From Rikenellaceae bacterium (GTDB lineage Bacteria; Bacteroidota; Bacteroidia; Bacteroidales; Rikenellaceae): 41,232 bases of DNA. A program made the position numbers and the translations under genes. The stretch covers positions 1-41,232 of the forward strand of contig SUZQ01000015.1 of the NCBI GenBank assembly GCA_015059875.1. The letters run 5' to 3'. Shown piece after piece: positions 16,051 to 23,567 of this stretch. Each line of letters begins with the position of its first letter. Positions within the stretch are counted from its first letter, which is position 1. The notes beneath the pieces were generated by a model. It was not told the origin of the DNA. It saw nothing but the letters and a program-made list of their open reading frames with translations, and searched no databases.

Positions 16051-17208
16051 ATGATCGCCGCTGTTGCACAATATATTATAGCTGTTAAGCACCTTGATGT
16101 TATGTCGAAGGTGCTTCACACGCGCAATATAGAGCCAATCTACGATGATGAAGAGGGTAACAGGCTGCGCTGTTCGATTGGCAACTCGGTGATTGTATTC
16201 GAGGTGATGTACGAGGGGCGGAAGATGGCGATGCGTGTCTATATGCGCTCAAACCGCAATCTGAGGGCAATTTATGGCGACAACTACTATCCGCAGGAGT
16301 TGCTCGTAAATGCGAGCGATACGGAGTGTTGTTTGGCAGATGTGGTCTTGTGCGATTGGCAAGAGGGAGTTTCGTTGCAGGCGAAAATCGAAGAGGTGTG
16401 CCACAAACCAGCCAAGATGTTGGCGTTATCGCGGATGTTTGAGGAGTTTGCCCTGTCGCACCTCAATGAGCGTTGGGCGCACGGCGATATCAAGCCCGAA
16501 AATATCATCGTCACAAACGAGGGGCTACGCTTGATAGACTTTGATGCGGTCTATTTGGAGGGTTTCACAAGGGCTGATTGTGTGGAGACTGGAACACGCC
16601 AATACCAGCACCCATTGCGCGAGAGTGGCGAGTTTGGAAGAGATATCGACGACTATCCGATTGCACTTATCGCCACCGCTTTGGCTGCCCTCTCGCTCGA
16701 CGAAACGCTCGGATTGAGCGTAGCGGGTTGTGATAATCTGCTTATCTCGCCACATCGTGCCATAAAGGGGGAGGATATGATGTTGTCGCGCATCGAAAAC
16801 CTATTTGCCGAGCGAGGCGATGTTCGCCACTATCGCATAGCAAAACTACTGCGCTCGCAGCAGATGGCTCTGCCGCAGTTGAAGAGTCTGCTGGAGCATC
16901 CAGCAGTATCGAACTGTCGGGCTGAGGAGCTTACGCTTGAGTATTATAACGGCTATTGGGGTTATGCGCTGAGTGGTAGATTTGTGATACAACCACTCTA
17001 CGATATTGCCTTCGATTTTAGTGAGGGGTTGGCTTTGGTAAAGGTTGGCGATGTATGGCACTTTATAGATGCTTCGGGCGAAGTTGTAATAACTTGTGGT
17101 CGTGGCACAGGTATAAAGCCGTTCCGCAATGGGGTTACGCGAATTGTCCGTGAGGATGGGGTGTTTGAGATACGCCGAGATGGAGAAATCGTACAAGTTA
17201 AAGAGTAG
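16051..17208 (+). CDS. Protein-kinase-like protein with C-terminal WG repeats
   Basis: 385 residues, cytosolic. The kinase C-lobe is clear: RWAHGDIKPENIIV (Asp146, Asn151) and LIDFDAVYLEG (Asp163; DFD in place of DFG), then a GTRQYQHPL substrate-loop-like segment. The N-lobe is divergent. No glycine-rich loop is obvious, and the beta-3 position expected to be lysine reads Arg62 in MAMRVY, so activity is uncertain. Residues about 298-385 form two to three WG repeats (GYWGYALSGRFVIQPLYD, then DVWHFIDASGEVV). The gene pairs with the vWA gene 21 bases downstream. A six-codon ORF (16034-16054) overlaps its ATG as ATGA. A later start at 16102 is possible. Confidence 0.8.
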   Translation: MIAAVAQYIIAVKHLDVMSKVLHTRNIEPIYDDEEGNRLRCSIGNSVIVFEVMYEGRKMAMRVYMRSNRNLRAIYGDNYYPQELLVNASDTECCLADVVLCDWQEGVSLQAKIEEVCHKPAKMLALSRMFEEFALSHLNERWAHGDIKPENIIVTNEGLRLIDFDAVYLEGFTRADCVETGTRQYQHPLRESGEFGRDIDDYPIALIATALAALSLDETLGLSVAGCDNLLISPHRAIKGEDMMLSRIENLFAERGDVRHYRIAKLLRSQQMALPQLKSLLEHPAVSNCRAEELTLEYYNGYWGYALSGRFVIQPLYDIAFDFSEGLALVKVGDVWHFIDASGEVVITCGRGTGIKPFRNGVTRIVREDGVFEIRRDGEIVQVKE

Positions 17209-17229
17209 AGGAATAAAGTTGAGCCAATT

Positions 17230-18087
17230 ATGTATACGCAGGAGATTACGCGCCGCCATCGCGCGGCAATAGTTATAGCCATCGACCAGTCGTGTTCAAT
17301 GGGTGGTCGTATGATGTTGAAGGAGTGCGAGTTGTCGAAGTCCGATGTGGTCTCTATGGTTACGGGACGGTTGATCGATGAACTGATAATGCGTTCGCAT
17401 CGTGATGGCGAGTATCGCCACTATTACGACATAGCCTTAATCGGCTATTCGGGCGACAGAGTCTACTCACTTTTGGGCGAGAAGATTGCATTTCACTCTG
17501 TAACGGCATTGGCAGAGCGCAATGTTCCGCGAATGACCTACTCGGAGAGATATAAGACGATATTTGGCGTTGAGCGTATGATAAATGAGGAGGTGACGAT
17601 GTGGGTGAAGCCTACGGCGCACGGTGCAACGCCTATGTGTAAGATGATTGATTGCGTGACCGACCTCGTTTCGGAGTGGTGTAGCAAGGAGGAGAATCGG
17701 GAGAGTTTCCCTCCGCTTGTCTTTAATGTTACCGATGGCGAGGCCTCCGACACAAACTACGATATATTGCGAAGTGCAGCCCGCGATCTGCGCGCAACGG
17801 GAACGCAGGATGGCAATACGCTACTGATAAATATACATATCTCCTCCGATACATCTCACGCACCAATACTCTTTCCGAATCTTCAGGAGATTCCGTTGGC
17901 GATACACCACGCCCATCTGTTGATGGATATGTCGAGTGTTATGCCAGAGCAGTTTCACAACTATATTCGTGAGTGTCGTTCGGACTTTTCGCTTCCGCCC
18001 TATATTGCAATGAGTTACAACGCTTCGATGGCCGAGTTGGTGGCGATGTTGAATATTGGTTCGCGCAGTTTTACCGTAGGGCCGTAG
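17230..18087 (+). CDS. vWA domain protein (TerY-like)
   Basis: 285 residues, a von Willebrand factor A domain without signal peptide, so cytosolic. The metal site is complete: DQSCS at 19-23, Thr134 in HGATPM and Asp169 in VTDGEASD. Such stand-alone vWA proteins beside a kinase resemble the TerY-type modules described for tellurite/stress systems, in which a vWA protein, a PP2C phosphatase and a kinase occur together. Here only kinase and vWA are present. The 21-base spacing to the kinase gene implies an operon. The role is inferred from context; vWA proteins usually act as metal-dependent scaffolds. Confidence 0.85.
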   Translation: MYTQEITRRHRAAIVIAIDQSCSMGGRMMLKECELSKSDVVSMVTGRLIDELIMRSHRDGEYRHYYDIALIGYSGDRVYSLLGEKIAFHSVTALAERNVPRMTYSERYKTIFGVERMINEEVTMWVKPTAHGATPMCKMIDCVTDLVSEWCSKEENRESFPPLVFNVTDGEASDTNYDILRSAARDLRATGTQDGNTLLINIHISSDTSHAPILFPNLQEIPLAIHHAHLLMDMSSVMPEQFHNYIRECRSDFSLPPYIAMSYNASMAELVAMLNIGSRSFTVGP

Positions 18088-18179
18088 AGATACCCCGCAA
18101 AAAAATAGTAACCATTTTTTAACCTTTTTTTAGGCTTCGTATCTTATAAGACAGAGGAACAACTTAAAACTTTGCTTAT

Positions 18180-18980
18180 ATGAATACGAAATTTAGATTT
18201 TTAGTTCTCGCGCTTGTGGTCGCGATATTCTCCGTACAATGTTCGCCAAATAGTACCGATACACCACAAATTCCAACAACCGTTGAGCAGCATTTCAAGG
18301 CTGGTACCCACTCTTTCGAGGGTGTAACACTGCCATATCAGGAGACAACAATCCAGACCTCTCAGACAGGTAAGCACGCTCTGGTTGTTGTTCTGCACGG
18401 TCAGTATGCAAATGGCTCGGATAACAAGTCGCAGATTAATCAAGAGGCGATGATTCGTATTTGGCACTATCTCTCGACCAACAATGTAAAGGCGGTGATG
18501 CTGGCTCCGCAGTGTTCCGTTGACCATGCGTGGGATGAGAGAAAGCAAAATTCGAAGGATGTAACAATGTCGGAGTGTTTGAGGTCATTGATAGACTCCT
18601 TTATTAACAAGAAGCCGAATATCGACGCCTCCCGTATATATATTGTCGGTTATTCGGATGGCAACGAGCCTGCTGGTGGCGGCGGTGTTTGGCGTATGCT
18701 CTCGGATTATAGCGATCTGTTTGCAGGAGGAATGAGTGTGGCGGCCGATCCTGATAACACGATAAGTGCTTTGAATGTGGCAAAGACTCCAGTGCTCTCG
18801 GTTAAGGGCATTACCGATATTCACGCAGTAGCTCTTACGCTCGATTCGTTTGGCGATCAGGTGCGCGATGCAGGTGGAACTCTTCGTGAGGATATCGTTG
18901 AGGAGCGCACTCGTGAGGCTGTCTGCCGTGAGGCTTTCTCGAAGGAGCGACTCGATTGGTTGATGCAATTTAGCAAGTAG
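18180..18980 (+). CDS. Alpha/beta-hydrolase lipoprotein (esterase-like)
   Basis: 266 residues. The signal peptide ends in FSVQC, a lipobox-like site. Then comes an alpha/beta-hydrolase fold with VVLHGQYANG (oxyanion strand) and the nucleophile elbow GYSDG with Ser159. A likely Asp lies in KGITDIHAV; the catalytic His is probably the one in that same block, but this is not certain. The closest class is the PHB-depolymerase/esterase or dienelactone-hydrolase type. It stands alone, 92 bases after the vWA gene, and ends at a copy of the 3'-end repeat element. The substrate is unknown. The gap before it (18088-18179) shows no exact TAnnTTTG box. Confidence 0.8.
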   Translation: MNTKFRFLVLALVVAIFSVQCSPNSTDTPQIPTTVEQHFKAGTHSFEGVTLPYQETTIQTSQTGKHALVVVLHGQYANGSDNKSQINQEAMIRIWHYLSTNNVKAVMLAPQCSVDHAWDERKQNSKDVTMSECLRSLIDSFINKKPNIDASRIYIVGYSDGNEPAGGGGVWRMLSDYSDLFAGGMSVAADPDNTISALNVAKTPVLSVKGITDIHAVALTLDSFGDQVRDAGGTLREDIVEERTREAVCREAFSKERLDWLMQFSK

Positions 18981-18999
18981 AGTCCTTCCCGCCCCATAA

Positions 19000-19062
19000 C
19001 CCTCTTATTATACAACTTTTGACAAAAGTGGAGTGTGTCCAAAAAATTTTTGGACACACTCC
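19000..19062 (+). terminator. 3'-end repeat element, copy 3 (box plus hairpin)
   Basis: The box CCCTCTTATTATACAACTTT (19000-19019) and TGACAAAAG precede the hairpin GGAGTGTGTCC...GGACACACTCC (19030-19062). This is the same arrangement, read in the direction of the upstream gene, as copies 1 and 2. The hairpin bases differ from those copies but keep pairing. It lies 20 bases after the esterase stop and probably ends its transcript. Confidence 0.75.
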
Positions 19063-19118
19063 GTATTTTGTCGCATTTTAACTATTTTTCCAAAATTGGG
19101 GAGTTGATTATCGCTCTT

Positions 19119-19149
19119 TTGGTGCATCGAAAAATAATTCTTATTTTTG
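19119..19149 (+). promoter_or_regulatory. Promoter of prfC
   Basis: TTG at 19119-19121 and TATTTTTG at 19142-19149 with a 20-base spacer. It is followed by a 33-base leader to the ATG at 19183. Confidence 0.65.
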
Positions 19150-19182
19150 CACCCGCAAAAATTAAAAGCCAAGAAATAGACT

Positions 19183-20766
19183 ATGACTCTTAACGAAGAG
19201 ATTGCAAGAAGAAGGACATTTGCAGTGATTGCCCACCCTGACGCCGGAAAGACCACTTTGACCGAGAAGTTACTCCTCTTTGGTGGTGCTATCCACATCG
19301 CTGGTGCGGTAAAAAGTAATAAGATTAAGAAGGGTGCTACCTCCGACTTTATGGAGATTGAGCGTCAGCGCGGAATCTCGGTTGCTACCTCGGTAATGGG
19401 TTTCGACTACAAGGGTGTTAAAATCAACATCCTCGATACCCCAGGTCACGAGGACTTTGCTGAGGATACCTACCGCACACTGACAGCCGTAGACTCGGTA
19501 ATTATCGTTATCGATGGTGCAAAGGGTGTCGAGACGCAGACTCGCCGATTGATGGATGTCTGCCGTATGCGCAACACCCCTGTAATGGTCTTTATAAACA
19601 AGTTGGATCGCCCTTGCAAAGATCCGTTCGACCTACTCGACGAGGTGGAGCGCGAGTTGCAGATTCGTGTGCGACCTCTTGCCTTTCCAATCTCAAGCGG
19701 CCCTTCATTCAAGGGAGTCTACAACCTCTACGAGCATAATATATCGCTCTTTACATCAGACGAGCGACAGACCGCTAATGCATCTACCGTAGAGATTAAC
19801 GATATTACATCTTCCGAACTCGATTCGCTTATCGGTGACCGCTACGCTCAGCAGTTGCGCGATGATGTAGAGTTGGTCGAAGGTGTCTACGACGAGTTCG
19901 ACAAGGAGGCGTACCTCGCAGGTAAGCTCGCTCCAGTATTCTTCGGCTCGGCAGTAAACAACTTTGGTGTACGCGAGTTGTTGGAGTGCTTCATCCGCAT
20001 CGCTCCATCGCCTCGCCCTTCGACTACCGAAACACGACAGATTGAGCCACAGGAGGAGAAGATGACAGGTTTCATCTTTAAGATTCACGCCAATATGGAT
20101 CCAAACCACCGCGACCGTATCGCCTTTATGAAGATATGTTCGGGTGTTTTCGAGAGAAACAAGAACTATCTCCACGCCGCAAGTGGCAAGCAGATGAAGT
20201 TCTCCTCGCCTACGGCATTTATGGCGGAGAAGAAGTCGATTATCGACTTCGCCTATCCAGGCGATATCGTGGGTTTGCACGATGCAGGAAACTTCAAAAT
20301 CGGCGACACCTTCACCGAAGGTGAAAAGTTGAAATTTACGGGTATTCCATCCTTCTCGCCAGAGCTGTTCCGCTACATCGAGAATGCTGACCCGATGAAG
20401 TTCAAGCAGTTGGCAAAGGGTGTTGATCAGCTGATGGATGAGGGTGTGGCACAGTTGTTCACCTCGTCGCTCAATGGTCGCAAGATTATCGGTACGGTTG
20501 GACAGTTGCAGTTCGAGGTTATTCAGTACCGCTTGGAGCATGAGTATGGAGCAAAGTGTCGTTGGGAGCCAATCTCGATACACAAGGCTTGCTGGATCGA
20601 GAGCAGCAACACCGAGCAGTTGGAGGATTTCAAGCGTCGAAAGCACGCCAATATGGCAAAAGATAAGCACGGACGCGATGTTTTCCTTGCAGATACAAGC
20701 TATGCGTTGGCTCTCGCGCAGGAGAAGTTCCCCGATATTAAGTTCCACTTCACTTCGGAGTTCTAA
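19183..20766 (+). CDS. prfC: Peptide chain release factor 3
   Basis: A 527-residue translational GTPase that removes RF1/RF2 from the ribosome. The GTPase motifs are complete: G1 [16 protein letters not shown]2 with [13 protein letters not shown]3 [14 protein letters not shown] and G4 FINKLDRP. Domains 2 and 3 follow, including [11 protein letters not shown] and a [17 protein letters not shown] segment typical of RF3 rather than EF-G. The length matches RF3. It has its own promoter and its own terminator hairpin, so it is monocistronic. Confidence 0.97.
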   Translation: MTLNEEIARRRTFAVIAHPDAGKTTLTEKLLLFGGAIHIAGAVKSNKIKKGATSDFMEIERQRGISVATSVMGFDYKGVKINILDTPGHEDFAEDTYRTLTAVDSVIIVIDGAKGVETQTRRLMDVCRMRNTPVMVFINKLDRPCKDPFDLLDEVERELQIRVRPLAFPISSGPSFKGVYNLYEHNISLFTSDERQTANASTVEINDITSSELDSLIGDRYAQQLRDDVELVEGVYDEFDKEAYLAGKLAPVFFGSAVNNFGVRELLECFIRIAPSPRPSTTETRQIEPQEEKMTGFIFKIHANMDPNHRDRIAFMKICSGVFERNKNYLHAASGKQMKFSSPTAFMAEKKSIIDFAYPGDIVGLHDAGNFKIGDTFTEGEKLKFTGIPSFSPELFRYIENADPMKFKQLAKGVDQLMDEGVAQLFTSSLNGRKIIGTVGQLQFEVIQYRLEHEYGAKCRWEPISIHKACWIESSNTEQLEDFKRRKHANMAKDKHGRDVFLADTSYALALAQEKFPDIKFHFTSEF

Positions 20767-20794
20767 CGGGAAAAGCCTAACAGATAGAGGTCTT

Positions 20795-20828
20795 GAGATT
20801 AGCGGAGATTCTGCTAATCTCTTTTTTT
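20795..20828 (+). terminator. Terminator of prfC
   Basis: GAGATTAGC (20795-20803) pairs exactly with GCTAATCTC (20813-20821) and is followed by seven T. It lies 28 bases after the prfC stop. Confidence 0.9.
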
Positions 20829-20863
20829 GTGGTAGCGGAGTGGGCTTGGAGCATACGAAAAGG

Positions 20864-20950
20864 GAGTGTCTAACAAGTTTTTTAGACACTCCCAATTTTG
20901 TCAGAAGTTGTATAACAAGAGGGATTTCAAGGCTTGCGAAGCCCGAAAAA
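20864..20950 (-). repeat. 3'-end repeat element, copy 2 (terminator of the permease gene)
   Basis: Nearly identical to 1-86. On the minus strand it starts six bases after the permease stop with GGCTTCGCAAGCC, then the TTATACAACTTCTGACAAAA box, then a GGGAGTGTCTAA...TTAGACACTCCC hairpin followed by four T. It lacks the right arm of the palindrome that copy 1 has. Confidence 0.85.
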
Positions 20951-20956
20951 TCAAAA

Positions 20957-22246
20957 TTACTCGGTTGGGATATCCTTGTTTACATTCTTGCAGCCAACCA
21001 ATGCGTAGTAGAGCAAGAATGCAAGACCTGCAACGATTACCCAGTAGCTTGTAAGGTAGCTGCTTGTCCAGTCTACAACTGCGTTCTGAACGAAAGGAAG
21101 GATTCCTCCACCGCAAACCATTGCCATAAAGATACCAGCACCCTTCTCGGTGTACTTGCCGAGTCCCTCAACTGCGAGGTTGAAGATACCGCCCCACATA
21201 ACCGAAGTGCAAAGACCGCAGAGTACGAGCAATGCTGCATTTACAGGAACCTCTGCCAAGCCAAAGCCTGCAGTACCCTTGAACACAGGGAGGCTAACAC
21301 CAACATGAGGCAAGAACATTGCGCCCAAAACAAGTACCAAGCCTACGCCCGAAACGGCAAGAAGCATATTCTTAGCCGAGACCTTTGCTCCGAGTGCAGC
21401 ACCCAAAAGACGACCTACGAGCATAAGCAACCAATATGTAGCGGTAACTGTTCCTGCGATAGCTGTTGCAGCATCGCCAGTAACATTAAGACCGCCATTC
21501 TGCAACCACTTCTGCAATACATTTGGAATACCAACCTCAACACCTACATAGATGAAGATTGCAACAGCTCCGAGTACGAAGTGACGGAACGACATTGGGC
21601 CATACTGCGACTTCTCCTCTGCCTTTGCTGCTACAACTGGATTCTCAGGAATCTTGGTCAAGAGGATAACCACAAATGCAACAGCGAAGATTGCGAGTGC
21701 AATGTACATCAATGGGAATACCTGACTGATTTTTGCATCAACAAGGCTTGGAACGAACACTCCTGTAAGGAAGATTACGGCTGTACCCATCAACGAGTTG
21801 AACGAGCCACCCACCTGTACGAGCTGGTTACCACGGTTACCACCGCCACCGAGCTTGTTGAGCATTGGGTTTACAACGATGTTGAGCATACACATCGAGA
21901 ATCCTGCTACGAAAGCACCGAGCAAGTAGATTCCGAATGCGAGGTTGCCCTCCAAAAGTCCTGCAATGGTCTGAATACCAACGCCGGTGAAACCAACGGC
22001 TACGGCAGCAAGAGCAGTGAACTTGTAGCCCTTCTTCTGCAAGAGATTACCTGCAGGGATACCCATAATAGCGTACGCGATAAAGTTGCACAATACACCG
22101 AGAGTACCCATCCAGTTAGCTACCTGAAACTGATTCTTAAGGATATCACCCATTGGCGATGCCAAGTTTGTGACGAACGAAATCATACCGAAGAGCAAGA
22201 TGCACACGATGATTGCCGGCACATTCGAATTTTGTTTTTGTGACAT
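20957..22246 (-). CDS. MFS sugar permease, FHS/FucP type
   Basis: 429 residues with twelve predicted membrane helices, an inner-membrane proton-coupled transporter. The first helices hold FGMISFVTNLASPMGDILKN and a WMGTLGVLCNFIAYAIMGIPAGNLLQKKGYK-type helix 2/loop. NIVVNPMLNKLGGGGNRGNQL and GGSFNSLMG match the N-P and N-S blocks of the fucose/glucose/galactose permease group. The sugar cannot be told from sequence. It is convergent with prfC and ends at repeat copy 2. No exact TAnnTTTG box was seen in its 5' gap. A 601-residue ORF on the other strand is its antisense shadow. Confidence 0.88.
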   Translation of the reverse strand: MSQKQNSNVPAIIVCILLFGMISFVTNLASPMGDILKNQFQVANWMGTLGVLCNFIAYAIMGIPAGNLLQKKGYKFTALAAVAVGFTGVGIQTIAGLLEGNLAFGIYLLGAFVAGFSMCMLNIVVNPMLNKLGGGGNRGNQLVQVGGSFNSLMGTAVIFLTGVFVPSLVDAKISQVFPLMYIALAIFAVAFVVILLTKIPENPVVAAKAEEKSQYGPMSFRHFVLGAVAIFIYVGVEVGIPNVLQKWLQNGGLNVTGDAATAIAGTVTATYWLLMLVGRLLGAALGAKVSAKNMLLAVSGVGLVLVLGAMFLPHVGVSLPVFKGTAGFGLAEVPVNAALLVLCGLCTSVMWGGIFNLAVEGLGKYTEKGAGIFMAMVCGGGILPFVQNAVVDWTSSYLTSYWVIVAGLAFLLYYALVGCKNVNKDIPTE

Positions 22247-22479
22247 AAAATTTTAGTTTTTATTGGTTAAAAAAGTTGTATCTTTCTTTAGACGAAAGAC
22301 GAGAGTTTTTAGTTTTCCGAACTCCGAGCGTGGTCAAGGCGCAACCTAATTAAGGGTTATTAAAGGCTATTAACGGCTAGTAAGGGTGCGCTTTAAGTTT
22401 TTAACTCCTCACTACTCTCTAATTAAAAAGTTTTCCGCTTTCCGTTTTCCGTTTTCCGTTTTCCGCTTTCCGTTTTCCG
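22247..22479. repeat. Intergenic gap with TTTCCG simple repeats
   Basis: Between the polyprenyl synthase stop and the permease start. 22431-22482 is a run of (T)TTTCCG/TTTCCGC units that reaches into the synthase stop codon. The rest is AT-rich with GGGTTATTAAAGGCTATTAACGG-like repeats (22352-22386, split by point changes). No ORF or clear terminator was seen. Confidence 0.6.
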
Positions 22480-23469
22480 TTATCTATCTCGTTCCACAAC
22501 ATACTCACACAAAGCAAGCAACGAGGCGCGATAAGGCGTGTCGTCGCACACCGACAGAGCCGACATTGCGCGTTGCAGGTACGCCTGCACTGTCTCGCGA
22601 GCAAGCTCTACGCCCTTATACTCCTCGACCTTGCCCTGAATGTAGGCAACACTCTCCTCGCTCTCGGCGCAGAGTGGCAAGTGGTGCATAATCTCCGCCT
22701 TCTCCTCCTCCGATACACGCTCCAAAACCTCAATCAGCGGCAGCGTTATCTTTCGCTCACGCAAATCGTTTGCAGCGGGCTTTCCAGTGTTGTTGTTTGG
22801 TACAAAATCGAGAATATCGTCTACGATTTGGAATGCCATACCAAGCATATTGCCGAATGTACCCATAGCTCGAACCTTCTCGCGTGGTGCTCCCACCGAG
22901 ATTGCTCCCACCGAGCCACACACCTCGAACAACGAGGCGGTCTTTTTGTAGATGATGTCGAGGTAATTTTCGCGCGAGGTGTCCATCTTCGAGGCGTGGT
23001 CGCTCTGAATAAGCTCGCCCTCGCAGAGTGACGACATTGCGCCTATGATATGCGTAAGCAGGTCATATTGACCACTTTGCAAGCCGATGTTCATATTGCG
23101 CGCAAGGATATAGTCACCGATAATAACGGCATTGCGCGACTGCCAGCGAGCATTTACCGAGGCGCGACCTCGACGCAGATTCGACTCATCAATAACATCG
23201 TCGTGAATAAGCGAAGCCACATGAATCATCTCGACCAACATCGCTGCTAACATTGTCCGCATTCCAAAGTTGCCAGTAGTTGAGGTTGCCCCTGCGGCGA
23301 GCATAACAACTACGGGGCGCAAGCCCTTGCCTCGTGAAGAGAGGACATACTCAAGCATATCACCGATAAGAGTCCCCTTTGTCTCGCTGAAATTTTTGCG
23401 AACAAACTCCTCAAATCGCTTGATATCATCCTCTATCGGACGACGAATTTCGTCAAGTGTTGTTGTCAT
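22480..23469 (-). CDS. Polyprenyl (trans-isoprenyl) diphosphate synthase
   Basis: 329 residues, cytosolic, head-to-tail condensation of IPP onto an allylic diphosphate to make the long quinone side chain. Motifs: RGKGLRPVVVML, the first Asp-rich motif HDDVIDES, RRGRASVNARW, and the second Asp-rich motif FQIVDDILDF, followed by GKPAANDLRERKITLPLI. The residues just before the first Asp motif (MLVEMIHVASLI) are small-to-medium, consistent with a long-chain product. It likely serves menaquinone synthesis. It has a TATCTTTG promoter box divergent from that of yfhO. Confidence 0.92.
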   Translation of the reverse strand: MTTTLDEIRRPIEDDIKRFEEFVRKNFSETKGTLIGDMLEYVLSSRGKGLRPVVVMLAAGATSTTGNFGMRTMLAAMLVEMIHVASLIHDDVIDESNLRRGRASVNARWQSRNAVIIGDYILARNMNIGLQSGQYDLLTHIIGAMSSLCEGELIQSDHASKMDTSRENYLDIIYKKTASLFEVCGSVGAISVGAPREKVRAMGTFGNMLGMAFQIVDDILDFVPNNNTGKPAANDLRERKITLPLIEVLERVSEEEKAEIMHHLPLCAESEESVAYIQGKVEEYKGVELARETVQAYLQRAMSALSVCDDTPYRASLLALCEYVVERDR

Positions 23470-23488
23470 AAAAAGTCCTATATCCGAA

Positions 23489-23496
23489 CAAAGATA
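23489..23496 (-). promoter_or_regulatory. -7 box for the polyprenyl synthase gene
   Basis: TATCTTTG on the minus strand, 19 bases before the start. A CAA (TTG on the minus strand) at 23519-23521 lies 22 bases further upstream. The same TTTGCCCAAA patch seems to serve the opposite promoter. Confidence 0.55.
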
Positions 23497-23538
23497 GTGA
23501 ATTTTCGATAGATTTGCCCAAAAAAGCGAATTTTTTTC

Positions 23539-23546
23539 TAACTTTG
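23539..23546 (+). promoter_or_regulatory. -7 box for the YfhO gene
   Basis: TAACTTTG, 21 bases before the ATG at 23568. A TTG at 23514-23516 lies 22 bases upstream, back to back with the minus-strand promoter. Confidence 0.55.
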
Positions 23547-23567
23547 AGCGTTATTTGAGAGTTGTTT

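Noticed and set aside
16034..16054. Six-codon ORF before the kinase as a leader peptide
   Set aside because: Too short to judge and no attenuator structure; noted only as an ATGA overlap.
20438..22243. 601-residue plus-strand ORF over the permease gene
   Set aside because: It is antisense to the MFS permease, crosses the prfC end and repeat copy 2, is rich in Cys, His and Asn, and has no domain. It is a codon-bias shadow.
22431..22482. TTTCCG units as a CRISPR or binding-site array
   Set aside because: Six-base units without spacers; simple-sequence repeat like those near 2125 and 34815.
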